From Hirundichthys speculiger (lineage: Eukaryota > Chordata > Actinopteri > Beloniformes > Exocoetidae), in the NCBI GenBank assembly GCA_018398805.1, contig JAGFBZ010000863.1:1552501-1616500 (forward strand): a stretch of 64,000 nucleotides of DNA, read 5' to 3'. The notes below the pieces were generated by a model. That model had not been told where the DNA came from. It made no database searches and worked only from the letters and a program-made list of their open reading frames with translations. Below, one piece after another: positions 1 through 11,030 of this stretch. Made by a program: the position numbers and the translations under genes. The number at the start of each line of letters is the position of its first letter. The first letter of the stretch is position 1.

Positions 1-183
1 ACATTGACTAGGTGCCCGATCAGATGATTTCTTGTCAGAGAAGCTCTGGACCTTTTATTTCAACCTGATGAAGGTTGCAGGGGATTGAAGTTCAACCAGA
101 AATAGAGGACGATGTCTCAGAAATAGAAGACAACATTGATCTGAATATGATCCCTTTGAATTATTTGACAACATTCCCGTTCT

Positions 184-475
184 GCACCGGACAGCTCCCA
201 CAGTCCGGAGTAGTGGTGGGAGCTGTCCGGTGCTGAACATTCACGTTCGAGCCCACAGCCCAGAGTAGTGGTGGGAGCTGTTCGGTCCTGAACATTCACA
301 TTCAGCACTGGACAGCTCCCACAGCCCAGAGACGTGGTGAGAGCTGTCCAGTACTGAACGTGAATGTTCAGCACTGGACAGCTCTCACAGCCCGAAGAAG
401 TGGTGGGAGCTGTCTGGTGCTGAACAATCACGTTCCGGCTCACAGCCCGGTGTAGCGGTGGGAGCTGTCCCGTGA
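184..475. repeat. Minisatellite built from hairpin units
   Basis: Five tandem units share the core GTGGGAGCTGT, starting at 216, 271, 337, 403 and 458, so the spacing alternates between 55 and 66 bp. The first unit is a perfect inverted repeat: 18-bp arms at 184-201 and 216-233 around a 14-base spacer. Later units are partly symmetric. The reverse-strand open frame across it is low-complexity and I do not treat it as a gene. Confidence 0.85.
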
Positions 476-600
476 TATTCCAGTGCAAGGATGGCAATTT
501 GCTCTGGTATTCATCCACCCAGGAAAGAGGAGGAAGAGCAAGAGTAGAAAATATTGTTAGGATGCCACTCCTGTGTGTGAAGACACATGTGAAGACACAG

Positions 601-632
601 CCCCCCCCACACACACGCACACACATATACAA
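601..632. repeat. (CA)n microsatellite with C tract
   Basis: A run of C followed by an imperfect CA repeat, directly after the hairpin minisatellite. Confidence 0.85.
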
Positions 633-639
633 ATGATAG

Positions 640-1215
640 GCTCATGCTGATGTGTGAATTTGGTCACTGTTTTGATTTTTGTTACTTTCTTTTTATAATA
701 AATGATAATTTTGGAATACAATTTACTATTTCTGTGTCTATTTTATGTATATTCACTGCAGTTATTCATATAAATCAGTGGTCTGAGACATTGTTTACAG
801 CTTCAAAAGGAGTTGAATAAAATTTGGTGTTAAGCAGTGGTTTTTCTGTTAATGTAGAAGCAGTTAAAACAGGCCAGTCAAATTTGACCGGGAGCACTTA
901 AGTAAGGGGGGAGAAACGAATATGACACAAAGGTTAAGAAGTACATCTAAAACAGTTGTGAATTACAAAATGGTATATGTTCCAACTATATTAATGAGGG
1001 ATGCAAATATCACATAATGTTCATTCTTTTGTTTGCATGTGCTCATGAACACAGGGAGGTCAAGGCCAGCCTGTTGTCACTCAGCTTGTGAACTGTTAAT
1101 AATGAAATCATTGTGGGAAGGTGTTTAACTCCAAATATATTAAGTGATTATTGATCTACATGTCAAACATTCTATTGTTTCACAAGAAGGACCTGGTCCT
1201 GATGTGAAAGTGCCC
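640..1215. other. AT-rich sequence, nothing identified
   Basis: No open frame of useful length, no terminal repeats and no family I recognise. Confidence 0.5.
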
Positions 1216-1217
1216 CC

Positions 1218-1398
1218 CCAACTTTGATAGTTTCTGCAATCTCCTCAGATGTTTTATCTGCTTGATGCATGCCAATGATAACTTGCTGCCAGGTGAAAGA
1301 TGATGACCCATGCAGTTATTATCAAATAGGAAGCTCGTACCTATTTGCTTAGTCAAATCCAGGTGGCACCTTTTTTTTTTGGACGGGCAGTGTATATA
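1218..1398 (-). mobile_element. Tc1-like transposon relic (transposase 5' end and terminus)
   Basis: Resembles the transposase start and outer end of a common fish Tc1-like family, read on the minus strand. The strand, the block with TTTGCTTAGT and the terminal GGACGGGCAGTGTATA match the end of the copy at 55,750-56,722. An internal stretch present in that copy (its sequence with TTGACCCTTCTGAAACAGAC) is missing here, so this is an internally deleted fragment. Confidence 0.65.
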
Positions 1399-1399
1399 T

Positions 1400-1994
1400 A
1401 TGAGAGAGAGAGAGAGAGCAGAGTGAAATTAGGAAAGAATTACATGTCACTGTGTCTCAGGATCTCACTCAGTCTACTCTGTCTTAATTAAGATATTAAC
1501 CATCATGAAATATTTATCATTGCTTTCAAGAATGTAAGTGTCAAGAATAATCTATTGTTAAAATATAATTCCTAATCAGAACTGGCACTTCCATGAAAAG
1601 GAACATTCCAGAAATAAATCAAGCTGAGGTGTACTATCTAGATGGTAATGAGCGTAAACTTTCATAAGGGAGCAAGACGGTGTGAAACAAATACATTTTG
1701 ACTGAGAATTGAACATATGTTAGCAATATAAAAGATTTAATGTTAACCAGAGGGCAAGTAGCGCAGTCAGAATAAGTTGCTGTTTTAAGCCTCTGACATC
1801 CACTTTGGTGATAAATTAGTGTAGATGGAGCACCTACAGACGAATCACGGTAATTTGAAATTTGTGAGAGTGGAAATAAAAAATGTATAAAAAAAGGACT
1901 TCAGAACAGGTTTCTTATTTAACGGTTAAAAATATTGACTGCTCTCCCTAGAAAAATCTGAAAGCACACAATATCCACGCAGTTAGCTGACTTA
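1400..1994. other. AT-rich sequence with short (GA)n tract
   Basis: Begins with about eight GA units. No gene or transposon structure seen in the rest. Confidence 0.5.
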
Positions 1995-2368
1995 ATTTTT
2001 GGGCACATCATACTGCTGCACCTTGACCTGACCTCCTAAAGCAACTCCAGATCATAACATCTGCCCCACATACTTTCAGGGTACGCAGGAGGCATGATGT
2101 GTGCATCGCTTCTTCCTCTGTTCTTCTTATCCTGATGTGTACATCACTCTGGAACAGTGCAAATATGGACTTATTTTATTACATGATGTATTCCCACTGT
2201 TCCAGAGTCCCATCTTTATGTCCCCTGTCAAACTGAAGATGTATTTATTTATTTTTATAAGCCTCACTGATAAGGAAGGAAGGAGTAGTGTTCTTAAGGT
2301 GCCACAGCTGTTTACTTCCATTATCTTGGGTCATCTCACTCACATTCACTATGAAACAATCCATGAGT

Positions 2369-3193
2369 CAGGGCTGGCCCCAACCAATTTAATGCCCTAG
2401 GCAAGATTTTCGCTGGCGTCCCCTTGCATCGCAGTTAAATCCACTGTTAGTGCATATATACTAAAGAGAAACTTAGTAACTTTGTCTTTGACATTCTTTT
2501 ATTCAAATAATGCATTCACGCAGTCATGTGGTTTTGGGAATGTGAACCTGTTTCCTATTTTAAATAGACCACTGTGAACCAACGAGACTATACTGTAGAC
2601 TATACTGTATATTATTCAATGGACTTTTTCTGATATGCAAATTATATTAGTTGTTCATATATTACTAATAATTTCAATTTTATTGTAATTACAGTGAAAT
2701 GCTGAGAATGCAAAGACTCAGTAAAGGCAGTAAAATATAGCATGAGGCAGTGTTATGCATAATGACATAATGATGTGTACTTTAATAGTGATGAAAGGAT
2801 AAATGATAAACATGCTGTACAATATCAGCTGTAACACAGCAAACAATGAGGCTGACAACTGTGGAAAAAATGAACAGGATTTTGATTGACTGTTACAAGC
2901 CGGGGAAACGTGACATAACCACGTCAGTGCAATGAACATCATAACACCTGCTAAATTTCTGATTTTCCTTCTGCTACAGCAAAATAATATCATTGCCATC
3001 ATCTTTACTTTATGTACCTCTGTCTTTGTCACATCTTTCCTCCTTTTCTTTTCTTTTTTTCCTATCCTGGGCACCAGAAAGTTTTGGACGTTTTGACATT
3101 TTCAGTAAGTGAATCTCGACTAGAAGGCAACGTCCAATTAGTCTGAAGGGGAGGGAGAGTGGGAGGAGCGGGGCGTCGCAGTAAAGTAGGCTA

Positions 3194-3280
<87 letters not shown>

Positions 3281-3462
3281 TGTTATTACAACTTACTGCT
3301 TTGCTATGTAGTAAAATTAATCTGGGATTATTCTTTTCTTATTAAGACACAACTAGTTTTAAGAATAGCGGAGGTTGCAAGTTTTTTTTTTCCTCCCTTT
3401 CTAGTGCCCCCTGGATGCACAGGGCCCTTAGCATTTGCCTATGCTGCCTATGCTGCCTATGC
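2369..3462. mobile_element. Insertion inside the Tc1-like relic, hAT-like left end
   Basis: Starts with CAGGGCTGGCCCC, which fits hAT-type termini of the CAGGG class, and interrupts the Tc1-like relic. The right end, around repeated GCCTATGCT, lacks a clean matching terminus and I could not find an 8-bp target duplication. The hAT label is therefore tentative. The interior includes a long (ATT)n tract and no transposase. Confidence 0.4.
3195..3276. repeat. (ATT)n microsatellite
   Basis: About 27 nearly perfect ATT units with one interruption (TTACT). Confidence 0.95.
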
Positions 3463-3739
3463 TTTTGACTTTTATCAGTTAGATTTTATGAAGTATTTAA
3501 GTGATCTCCGATCGTGAATATTAAATATTTTTTAACCACTTTCCTTCCATGTTTAAATATGTGCTGCTCAGATCAGCTGTTTTATTTGCTTGATGCAGAC
3601 CAATAATCAGATCCTTTTGAAACAAAGATCTTTTCCACAACTACAAATAAAATGACTTCTGACATGGTTGTTTCAGGATTGAGAGATTACTCGCTGCATC
3701 ACTGAAGGGTTAAATAACTCGCCCCAGTTTAAACACATC

Positions 3740-5215
3740 AATTATTGCACTTCTCTCTCTCTCTCACTCTCTTATTTTTCTCCCCTTAAGATATAAAAGA
3801 TCAAGATATGGGGTGCACTCTCGCTTGTCCAAACGGCTCTGGAGTGCACCGAACCCTCATAGGTTAAGTATTCATAATTACAAATTAGACATTTACTAGG
3901 CACTCCTGACAGCACTTCACATGGAAAGAGGGAACATTATGAAATAAATCACCACAATTTGTTAGAGTGTACCTTTTTCTTTTTTCTTATATAATTTCAT
4001 TTTGCTTTTTGTGAATTACATTTTATGGTCTTAACATTTCTATTAACTTTTTGTATATGCAAACATGTCTGTTTCTTTATAAAGCAAAAAGGAGAGAAAT
4101 ATAACTTCTTCTTCAAAGCTAAATTAGTCATGCAGTTTTTTTTCTGACTTGTCATCAGTGCTGAACATTGTACAGTAAAAGTGTCTGCTTGCGATCACAT
4201 GCGTGAAGTCCTCTGTTACACAGTTGCTATGAAACTGTCAAGTACATGTCGAAAAAAAGTAGAGGGTATTTACCTTAAGTGGTGCTGCAGTGGTCAGTTT
4301 CTTGGAGTGGAAAATTTCCAAATGATAGCTGGCCAATTTTTCTAATCTTTTAATCTCTTTTGTGGCCTCCAAATCCACATTGTTTGAAACAAAATGTAGA
4401 CTGAAGTGTTGGACAGACACACAAAAAGAGAGACTTGTTTAGACTTACAATGTAGTGTATCACAAAAGAGCTTGATGTCATTTTGTCAAAAATCGACTGA
4501 GTCACATGTAAAAGAGTCTTCAGTCTTAGATGGAGGATGAGAAAACAAAATGATTAAGACTTGTGCTCAGTGAACAAGTTTGGTCTTGAGGAGAAGACAT
4601 TAAAAAAGGGAAAATGAGAAAGAAGGGGGAATAAACAAAAGTATGAATCCTTAGAAAACCACATATACTATATTAACATAGCAGTAAAGGTGGGGTGTGT
4701 TGTATGAGCACAATTTATGACTGCTATAAGACTTCCTCCACCAACAGATATGGAGCCTTTGATTGACCAGTTCACCTTGGACAATTGTCTGTTGTTTTAT
4801 TTGAGGAAAAGGCAAATGTCCAAACAAAACTGCAAATATGACTCCTCATATTTCTGATCATTAACACCACCATTTGACCAAAAGGAAATGACAAGTATCA
4901 ACTTGTAAAGTTCCTGTAATGACTGACTAAACTTTTGAGATGATATCATTTTATTTTAACATATTTAATGTGGTTTTAACTGTGTTTCATCTTTTTTTCA
5001 GGCCATTTAGGGCTAAGTTTTTTTAGATTTATGTATTGAATTGCATATAAAATTTCCATCCATTTGGATTACATAGATTTATCATATACAGGCTAATAAA
5101 CTTATTATGGTAATTAGTCAAATGTTAAAACAATTAAGATTTATGCAATGACACTAATAAGCCCAATGTGTTTTTAAATACATGACAGATTTATGCATTT
5201 ATCATGATTAAATCT
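3740..5215. other. AT-rich sequence, nothing identified
   Basis: About 1.5 kb without recognisable coding or terminal repeats. It has a short TC-rich tract near 3,750. A 60-codon minus frame at 4,238-4,420 has no recognisable motif. Confidence 0.45.
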
Positions 5216-5221
5216 AATTTA

Positions 5222-5291
5222 TTTCAAATACTTCAGAACCAGTGTCTGGGATCCATATTGAATCCAGACACTGGTTCTCACGTATTTGAAA
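5222..5291. repeat. Long inverted repeat (hairpin)
   Basis: 28-bp arms at 5,222-5,249 and 5,264-5,291 with two mismatches around a 14-base loop. No terminal structure of a known MITE surrounds it. Confidence 0.85.
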
Positions 5292-6007
5292 GTAGTGACA
5301 TTACTGGTCGGTAATGTAATTTTTCAGTGAGTCTTTACTTTATACTATACTTTCTAGACTCTATACTTTCAGTAACTGAGCTCCATGTTTTTCTTTAATG
5401 TTTTTTCTCATCCTATCAGTTATTAACTCAGTCCAGGTGATTTGTATAGAACAGATAAAAATAATATGAAATGAAGAAATTTTCATAAAACAAGCCCTAT
5501 TCCTCATTAACAACACCATCGTACCACACATGAATCAATTAGCCCGTCAGAGGTAGTGTTGGCTTGGTGTCTTGTCCAATGACAGTAAAACATTTGGAGT
5601 GGGAAAGCCAAGGATCAACTCACCAGGTTACGAATTCTTGTTGCCACATTTGGATTGTGTAGTTAAGAAAGAGTGATTTCCAGAGTCTTGTACTGTGACA
5701 CCATCTTAATCCCCCAATTTAACTGCAAGCAATCCCAGCCGATGAGGGGCAGAGCAGACCCTGTGCTGCCAGTTAGGATATAACTTAAACCAGCTGCACT
5801 TTCTCACAACACCTTCTAAACCGCAACACTTCTATCACCTAAACTGCAACGCTCAAAATAGACTATCCTTTGGCCTGTAGGTGGCCTTCAGTGATGTCAG
5901 TTGGCTCAGGGTGCATGCAGTTTCCTCCAGCCACTTACTCACCAGACATGGCCAGATCTGGATTTGGATGAACCATCCAAATCCCCCCACCCCCCCCATA
6001 CGCAACC
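5292..6007. other. Unassigned sequence upstream of the retrotransposon
   Basis: No LTR or primer-binding site can be seen upstream of the Gmr1-like coding remnant, so its 5' end is missing at this junction. A C-rich tract (5,983-5,998) sits just before the junction. Confidence 0.5.
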
Positions 6008-7398
6008 TATGTTGTGGTTAAAGCTGCAGTTTTGAAAGCATATGAGCTTGTTCCGGAAGCATACAGGCAGAAGTTTCGGGACTGGAGGAAAGGGGATAAG
6101 CAAACTCAGGTTGAATTTGCCCAGGATATTTTGGCTCATTTTGCCCGCTGGTGCTCTGCGTCAGAGGTAAAAGGGTATGACGATTTGTGTGATTTGATGG
6201 TGTTGGAACAGTTAAAAGTTCTTTGCCTGTCCACCTTGCTACTTACATTAATGAAAAGAAGGTGAAGACAGCAGCAGCGGCTGCGGTGCTTGCGGATGAG
6301 TGTGTATTGATGCATGCTAGTGGCTCTGTACATGGTAAAATCCACAGGGAAGGGCTTAGGCCTAGTAAGTCTCCGGGGCTTGCCCAGGGGCCCCCTCAAC
6401 AGGTGGTGAGGCATGTTCCAGGGACAGATGGGAGGTTTGATCCAGCCAGAATATGTTATGCTTGTAAAAACAAGGGGCACTGGAAGGGGGAGTGTCCAAT
6501 CAGTAAGGCGGGCCAAAAATCAGCTGATTCCAGTGTGTATGTGAAGTCAACTGCCATTGTCTCCTCTGCTTTAAGCAGGGGGGTGACTAGGTCTGATATC
6601 CTTCCGTTGGCCACTGTTCCATCTAAAGATATTGCTGAGACCTATGCACCCTTTGTCTCAGATGGCTTTGTGTCTGTGGATGGAGAACACAGGGTACCTG
6701 TTAAGATTTTGCGTGACACGGGGGCTAACGAGAGTTTGATAGTAGAGAGTATTTTGCCTTTTTCAGCCTGTACGGCTACTGGGAAAAGATCTCCTGTGCT
6801 TGGGGTTGGGTTAGTTCCTCTGTGGGTTCCTTCACATCGTTTTCATCTCTTTTCTGATCTTGTATGTGGTGAGGTGGAAATGGGTGTGCGTCCACGGCTG
6901 CCGATTCAGGGAATAGATATTATTCTGGGGAACGATTTGGCAGGGGCAAGGGTGTGGAAAGGTTGTCCTCCATTGTGTGTCGGTTCTCCATTGCAGGGAC
7001 CTGAGGGCCCGGATGGGTGTGCTAAGCAGTACCCCAAAGTCTTTTCTTCCTGTGTTTTGACACGTTCCAAGAGTAAGGCTAAGTTGGAGCAGTCTGGAAG
7101 GGCTCAACCTTCTCAAAATTCGGTTTTTGAGGGAGAGGACAGTTCTGGGGGACAGGAGCCATTCAACTTGTTTTCTGTCCCGTTGCCCTCACTGTCTAGA
7201 GAGGATTGTATAACTGAACAAGCTAGGGATCCAACATTGAAATCCCTGTTTGAGCTTGTGTGCTCGGAAGGTCAGCTCACAGGTGTCCCTAGTGGCTATT
7301 TCCTTAATGACGGTTTACTGTTAAGAAAGTGGGCTCGGGTAGTTGACGGTGTGCAAGTGGACACAGTTGTCCAGGTTGTGGTCCCTGTAAAATTCATC
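6008..7398 (+). pseudogene. gag (3' part) and protease, frameshifted
   Basis: The start is missing. The first readable residues form a capsid C-terminal, SCAN-like helix-rich domain (motif ELVPEAYRQKFRDW), broken by a frameshift near 6,222. The frame continues from there: a helix (VKTAAAAAVLADE), then a zinc knuckle C-X2-C-X4-H-X4-C at 6,454-6,495, then a retropepsin with active-site Asp-Thr-Gly-Ala at 6,715-6,726 and the C-terminal ILGNDLAG flap-partner motif near 6,920. The SCAN domain of vertebrate zinc-finger proteins has been proposed to derive from this Gag type. The frame ends at a TAG at 7,399, one base out of phase with integrase. The apparent start at 6,223 is TTG and is not a true start. 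Confidence 0.85.
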
Positions 7399-8580
7399 TA
7401 GTGTTGAGCACATCTCATGATGGTGTGGCAGGTCATCTTGGCGTGAAAAAAACCTATGACAGGGTGCTCCGTCATTTCTTTTGGCCTCAGCTGAAGAGGG
7501 ATGTAGCGAAGTACTGTAAAACCTGTACAACTTGTCAATTAACGGGGAAGCCCAACCAACGGGTTAAGCCAGCCCCATTGTACCCCATTCCAGTGGTTGA
7601 GAAGGCCTTTGAGTATCTGCTACTTGACTGTGTAGGTCCACTTCCAAAGAGTAGGGCTGGAAGTAAATACCTGTTGACAATAATGTGTAAAAGTACTCGT
7701 TATCCCGCTGCTTTCCCTTTGCGTTCTATTAAAACTAAGCCGGTACTGAAGGCACTGACTTCTTTCATTACAACCTTTGGCGTCCCGAAAGTGGTGCAAA
7801 CCGATCAGGGTAGTAATTTCATGTCACGGACATTTTCTCAAGTGCTTAAGCAATTGAAAGTGAAACATCAGGTGTCGAGTGCATACCATCCTGAGTCTCA
7901 GGGGGCCCTTGAACGTTTTCATCAGACATTGAAGTCTATGTTGCGTTCTTACTGTACAGAGCTTTCTCAGGATTGGGAGGAGGGGTTGCCCTGGTTGCTG
8001 CTTGCAATACGTGAGGTTTTGCAAGAAAGTACAGGTTTCAGTCCAAATGACCTTGTGTTTGGACACACAGTCCGGGGTCCGCTGGCTGTGTTGGGTGATG
8101 AGTGGAAAAATGTTGAGCCCCCTGATAACATCTTGCACTATGTCAATGGTTTTCGTCGCCGTTTGCATGTTGCCTGTGCCACGGCTCACAGAAAGCTTAG
8201 CTGTGCACAACTGAAAATGAAGGAGCTTTTTGACCGTCGATCTGAAAATCGTGTGTTTGAGCCAGGGGATCAGGTGTTGGCTCTGTTGCTGCTGGTTGGT
8301 TCGCCCTTTCAAGCTAAATTTAGTGGGCCTTACACAGTTAAAAGCCGCATTTCAAATAGGGACTATTTAGTGTACACGCCAGGTAGACGGAAGGAAGTGC
8401 AATGGTGTCATGTGAACTTGTTGAAGCCCTATCATTCTGCTCACTCTGTCTCTGAAGTGAAAGGTGAGGTGCTTACTGCTGACAATCTTGCACTCGAATC
8501 TGTACGGGCTGTAGCTGTAGCTGGGAACCTGTCTTCAGAAGATTTTGAGGTTCTTTCTGAACCGATTCTTACAGGGAGAC
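7398..8580 (+). pseudogene. Integrase region of Gmr1-like pol
   Basis: An open stretch of about 395 codons. An HHCC zinc domain comes first (His-X5-His, then Cys-X2-Cys 29 residues later). The catalytic core has Asp at 7,626, Asp at 7,803 and Glu at 7,911, giving D-X58-D-X35-E, the spacing expected of an active retroviral-type integrase. A GPY/F-like module follows (KFSGPYTV, near 8,320). All catalytic residues are intact, but the frame is shifted relative to protease upstream and RT downstream. The first codon of the open stretch (GTG at 7,401) is internal to the polyprotein, not a start. Confidence 0.9.
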
Positions 8581-8581
8581 T

Positions 8582-9486
8582 CAAAATTCTGAGTATCTGA
8601 GGCATGTAGAGAGTCGGTTGAGTTATCTGTCAGACACTCAGCGCGTTGATCTGGTGACGTTGCTCAGTTCTCACATGTCTCTCTTCTCAGATACGCCCTC
8701 ACGCACCAACCTGATTGAGCATGACATCGATGTCGGGGGTGCTAAGCCTATTAATCAGCGCTCTTACCGGCTGCCCATAGGGAAGCGTGAGCGGATGGAA
8801 AAGGAGGTAGAGTACATGTTAGAACATGGAATAGCGGAACCAGCGACTTCTAGCTGGGCGTCTCCATGTCTGTTGGCAGATAAGGCTGATGGATCGGATA
8901 GATTTTGTACAGATTTCAGGAAGGTTAATGCTGTCACCAAGCCTGATTGTTACCCCATGCCTCGTATGGAGGATTGTATTGATCAGGTGGGAAGTGCGAA
9001 GTTTGTCACCAAGCTTGACCTCTTGAAAGGTTATTGGCAGGTGCCTTTAACAGTAAGGGCTAAGGAAATTTCCTCTTTTGTTACACCATGGGGGTTGTTT
9101 TCCTACTCTGTGATGCCGTTTGGGTTGAGAAACGCTCCAGCTACATTTCAGCGCCTTATGAATAGGGTGTTGACGGGGCTGGCGGGATGTGCAGCATATT
9201 TAGATGATGTGGTGGTCTTCAGTGACACATGGGAGGCTCATATTCAACGTCTGAAGGCAGTGTTTGGCAAGTTGGTGGGGGCCAATTTGACCATAAACTT
9301 GGCAAAGTGTGAGTTTGCTAAGGCAACCGTAACATATCTTGGCAGGGTTGTAGGCCAGGGGAAGGTTTGTCCAGTGCAGGCCAAGGTGGAAGCCATTCAG
9401 AAATATCCTGTACCATCGTCTAAAAAAGAACTGATGCGGTTCCTGGGGTTGGTGGGGTATTATCGCAGTTTTTGCCGTAATTTTTA
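8582..9486 (+). pseudogene. Reverse transcriptase of Gmr1-like pol, 3'-truncated
   Basis: Follows integrase in a different frame after a shift near 8,580. Ty3/gypsy RT blocks in order: YRLPIGKRERMEKEV, SSWASPCLLADKADGS, DFRKVN, catalytic Asp in KLDLLKGYWQV (9,017), MPFGLRNAPATFQRLMN, and YLDD at 9,197-9,208. The connection subdomain motif FLGLVGYYRSFC follows, and homology ends at 9,486. The rest of the frame to 9,541 (KNKPGAPPPSYQTQN) is unrelated. The three catalytic aspartates are intact. RNase H is missing. Confidence 0.9.
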
Positions 9487-9991
9487 CGGATATAAGAATA
9501 AGCCTGGAGCGCCCCCACCTAGTTACCAAACCCAAAACTAGCTAACTCAACCCTAGTCTTCATGTGTGCACTGGCGGCGGGTATTTATGCACCTTCAAAC
9601 CGTCTGCATTGGGGTAGACAACCTGTCCCAGCCAATACTCCGGGGTGCCCCCGAGACAACTGCTACTAGCCGCACGGACAACACACAAAAACAACAAACG
9701 GCCCTGAAAACAAAAAACCAGCAACCGCTCCTTGTGAGATGACTGCTGCTACAGCCTACCTGGGGGACACACGAAGGCTCCAGCCAGACAGCACAAGATG
9801 CACAGCCAACCAGCGACAATCAACCCCAAAGTTGTGTACCACATAACCACAAACACACCGCTATGGTGGATGCACAGCTCACCTGCAGCCAAAGAAAGTG
9901 GAGAACCAAACACAAACCCCACCGGCCAAACAGAAAGCAGCAACCATGGGCCTCCCAAAACAGACCCCAAACAGAAACAGCTCGGGTCCAA

Positions 9992-10009
9992 AAACAGGAC
10001 GAGCCCCCA
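9992..10009 (-). other. Primer-binding site resembling tRNA-Pro
   Basis: TGGGGGCTCGTCC matches the first 13 bases expected for priming by tRNA-Pro, as in many gammaretroviruses. The remaining five bases differ. It sits two bases after the LTR end. Confidence 0.7.
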
Positions 10010-10011
10010 CT

Positions 10012-10388
10012 TGTTATGCCCAGCTCGTGGGAGAGCATAACAAAGACGGGAGGTCCACACAATGACAGCTTTTAAACACAATACTTAATTTATTTAAGGT
10101 AAAGCAACATATGAAACTCAATGATAAACTCAATGATCAATGAAAAACCAAGGCTAAACTCAACATCAACAACCCAAACAAAAAACCAGAGGGTGCCAGG
10201 AAGGCACCAGCCTTTCAGGAGGGAGAGAGAAACAGCTTGGATCTCCCCAAGCTTTTAACAGCTAAGCACAGGTGAAAGCAATCACCAACGAGGAGGGCGG
10301 GGCAAGCAACCAGGGAGAGGAGAGAACCTGCAAGAAAAAGCAGAGGCAGGAACACAGGGAAAGTGATCTGAGGCCTGTGGCCGTCACA
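10012..10388 (-). repeat. LTR (5' LTR by its position next to the PBS)
   Basis: Begins TGTGACGGCC and ends GGGCATAACA on the minus strand. A polyadenylation signal (AATAAA within TTAAATAAATTAAG) lies near 10,088-10,097. No matching LTR is present elsewhere in the window. Confidence 0.7.
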
Positions 10389-10389
10389 A

Positions 10390-10844
10390 TCCACAAAATA
10401 AATATATGCATCACAATCAGGTTGCATACACGTCTGTGAGTGTATTGGCGTGTTAATAGGTCTGTGCCCGAGTTCTTCTTAGACTCATCATATTACCATC
10501 GGTTGAGAGTAAAGCTAAATCCATTTCGACAGCTACAAGAAAAGAACACGATCCATTATTTACACAATCAGCCATTTATTTTTTCTCCGACCCAGAAAAA
10601 TAAATTTGCTACTTCTGCTCACTGTTTATTTCGGGTGCCAATGGAGAAAAGGAAGACAACCCCCCCAGTGATGTATTATTGAAAAATGTTGTCAATTTCA
10701 TATGATTACTTTAAGACTGTGTTTAGGTGTGCACCAAGGAATTATGTATGCATATTTTTTTAGAATATGTGGTCAACAAATCAATAAATCAATTAAACTT
10801 TCACACAGTTCTCAGAGGAATACAAAGCTGGTATAGTATGTTCA
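10390..10844. other. Unassigned sequence
   Basis: An 80-codon plus-strand frame at 10,440-10,682 shows no motif I recognise and no codon or domain support. I do not call a gene. Confidence 0.4.
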
Positions 10845-10845
10845 G

Positions 10846-10884
<39 letters not shown>

Positions 10885-11030
10885 AGAGAGAGATAAAGCA
10901 GAACTTCTATAACCATTAAAAAAAACAAGTATTAATATTATCGCTATCAACAACAACAACAATAATAATATAATAATAATAATAATAATAATAATTATTA
11001 TTATTATTATTATTATTATTATTTTATTAT
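10845..11030. repeat. Compound microsatellite (GT)n(GA)n ... (AAT)n(ATT)n
   Basis: (GT)n runs straight into (GA)n at 10,845-10,892. After 55 bases comes (AAC)n, then (AAT)n switching to (ATT)n (10,948-11,030). The last part is self-complementary and can fold back. Confidence 0.92.

Larger units (their letters stand above)
1995..3725 (-). mobile_element. Tc1-like transposon relic, split by an insertion
   Basis: Two segments, 1,995-2,368 and about 3,463-3,725, are co-linear parts of a Tc1-like transposase gene on the minus strand. The left segment covers the region around the first catalytic Asp (the ATCATAAC, CATCACTCTGGAACAG and GTTCCAGAGTCCCATC blocks, in the family's usual order). The right segment covers the N-terminal DNA-binding region, with CTTGATGCA and TCTTTTCCAC. 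About 1.1 kb of unrelated DNA separates them. There are many stops and shifts, so no functional transposase. Confidence 0.65.
6008..9486 (+). mobile_element. Gmr1-like Ty3/gypsy retrotransposon remnant
   Basis: Domains in order are a capsid-like gag piece, a CCHC knuckle, retropepsin, integrase (HHCC and DDE) and reverse transcriptase. Integrase lies before RT, unlike ordinary Ty3/gypsy elements. This order is known for the Gmr1-like lineage of deuterostome gypsy elements. The copy is truncated in gag at the left. At the right it stops abruptly about 150 codons after the RT active site, so RNase H and the 3' LTR are absent. Three frame breaks (about 6,222, 7,395 and 8,580) make it non-functional. 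The sequence at 9,487-10,388 continues as a minus-strand LTR and leader. Confidence 0.88.
9487..10388 (-). mobile_element. Minus-strand LTR, PBS and leader of a retrotransposon
   Basis: Read on the minus strand: a 377-bp TG...CA LTR (10,388 down to 10,012), two spacer bases, a tRNA-Pro-like primer-binding site, then about 500 bp of G/T-rich leader running into the RT breakpoint at 9,487. The leader has several short frames but no recognised domain. It is head-to-head with the Gmr1-like remnant. It may be that element's own 5' end in inverted orientation or a second element. Confidence 0.7.

Noticed and set aside
7401..7403. Start codon of a separate integrase gene
   Set aside because: The codon is GTG and the sequence is internal to a pol polyprotein; the apparent start comes from a frameshift just upstream.
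9595..10081. Overlapping minus-strand frames of 70-110 codons
   Set aside because: They fall in the LTR and G/T-rich leader of a retroelement and have no domain; treated as non-coding.
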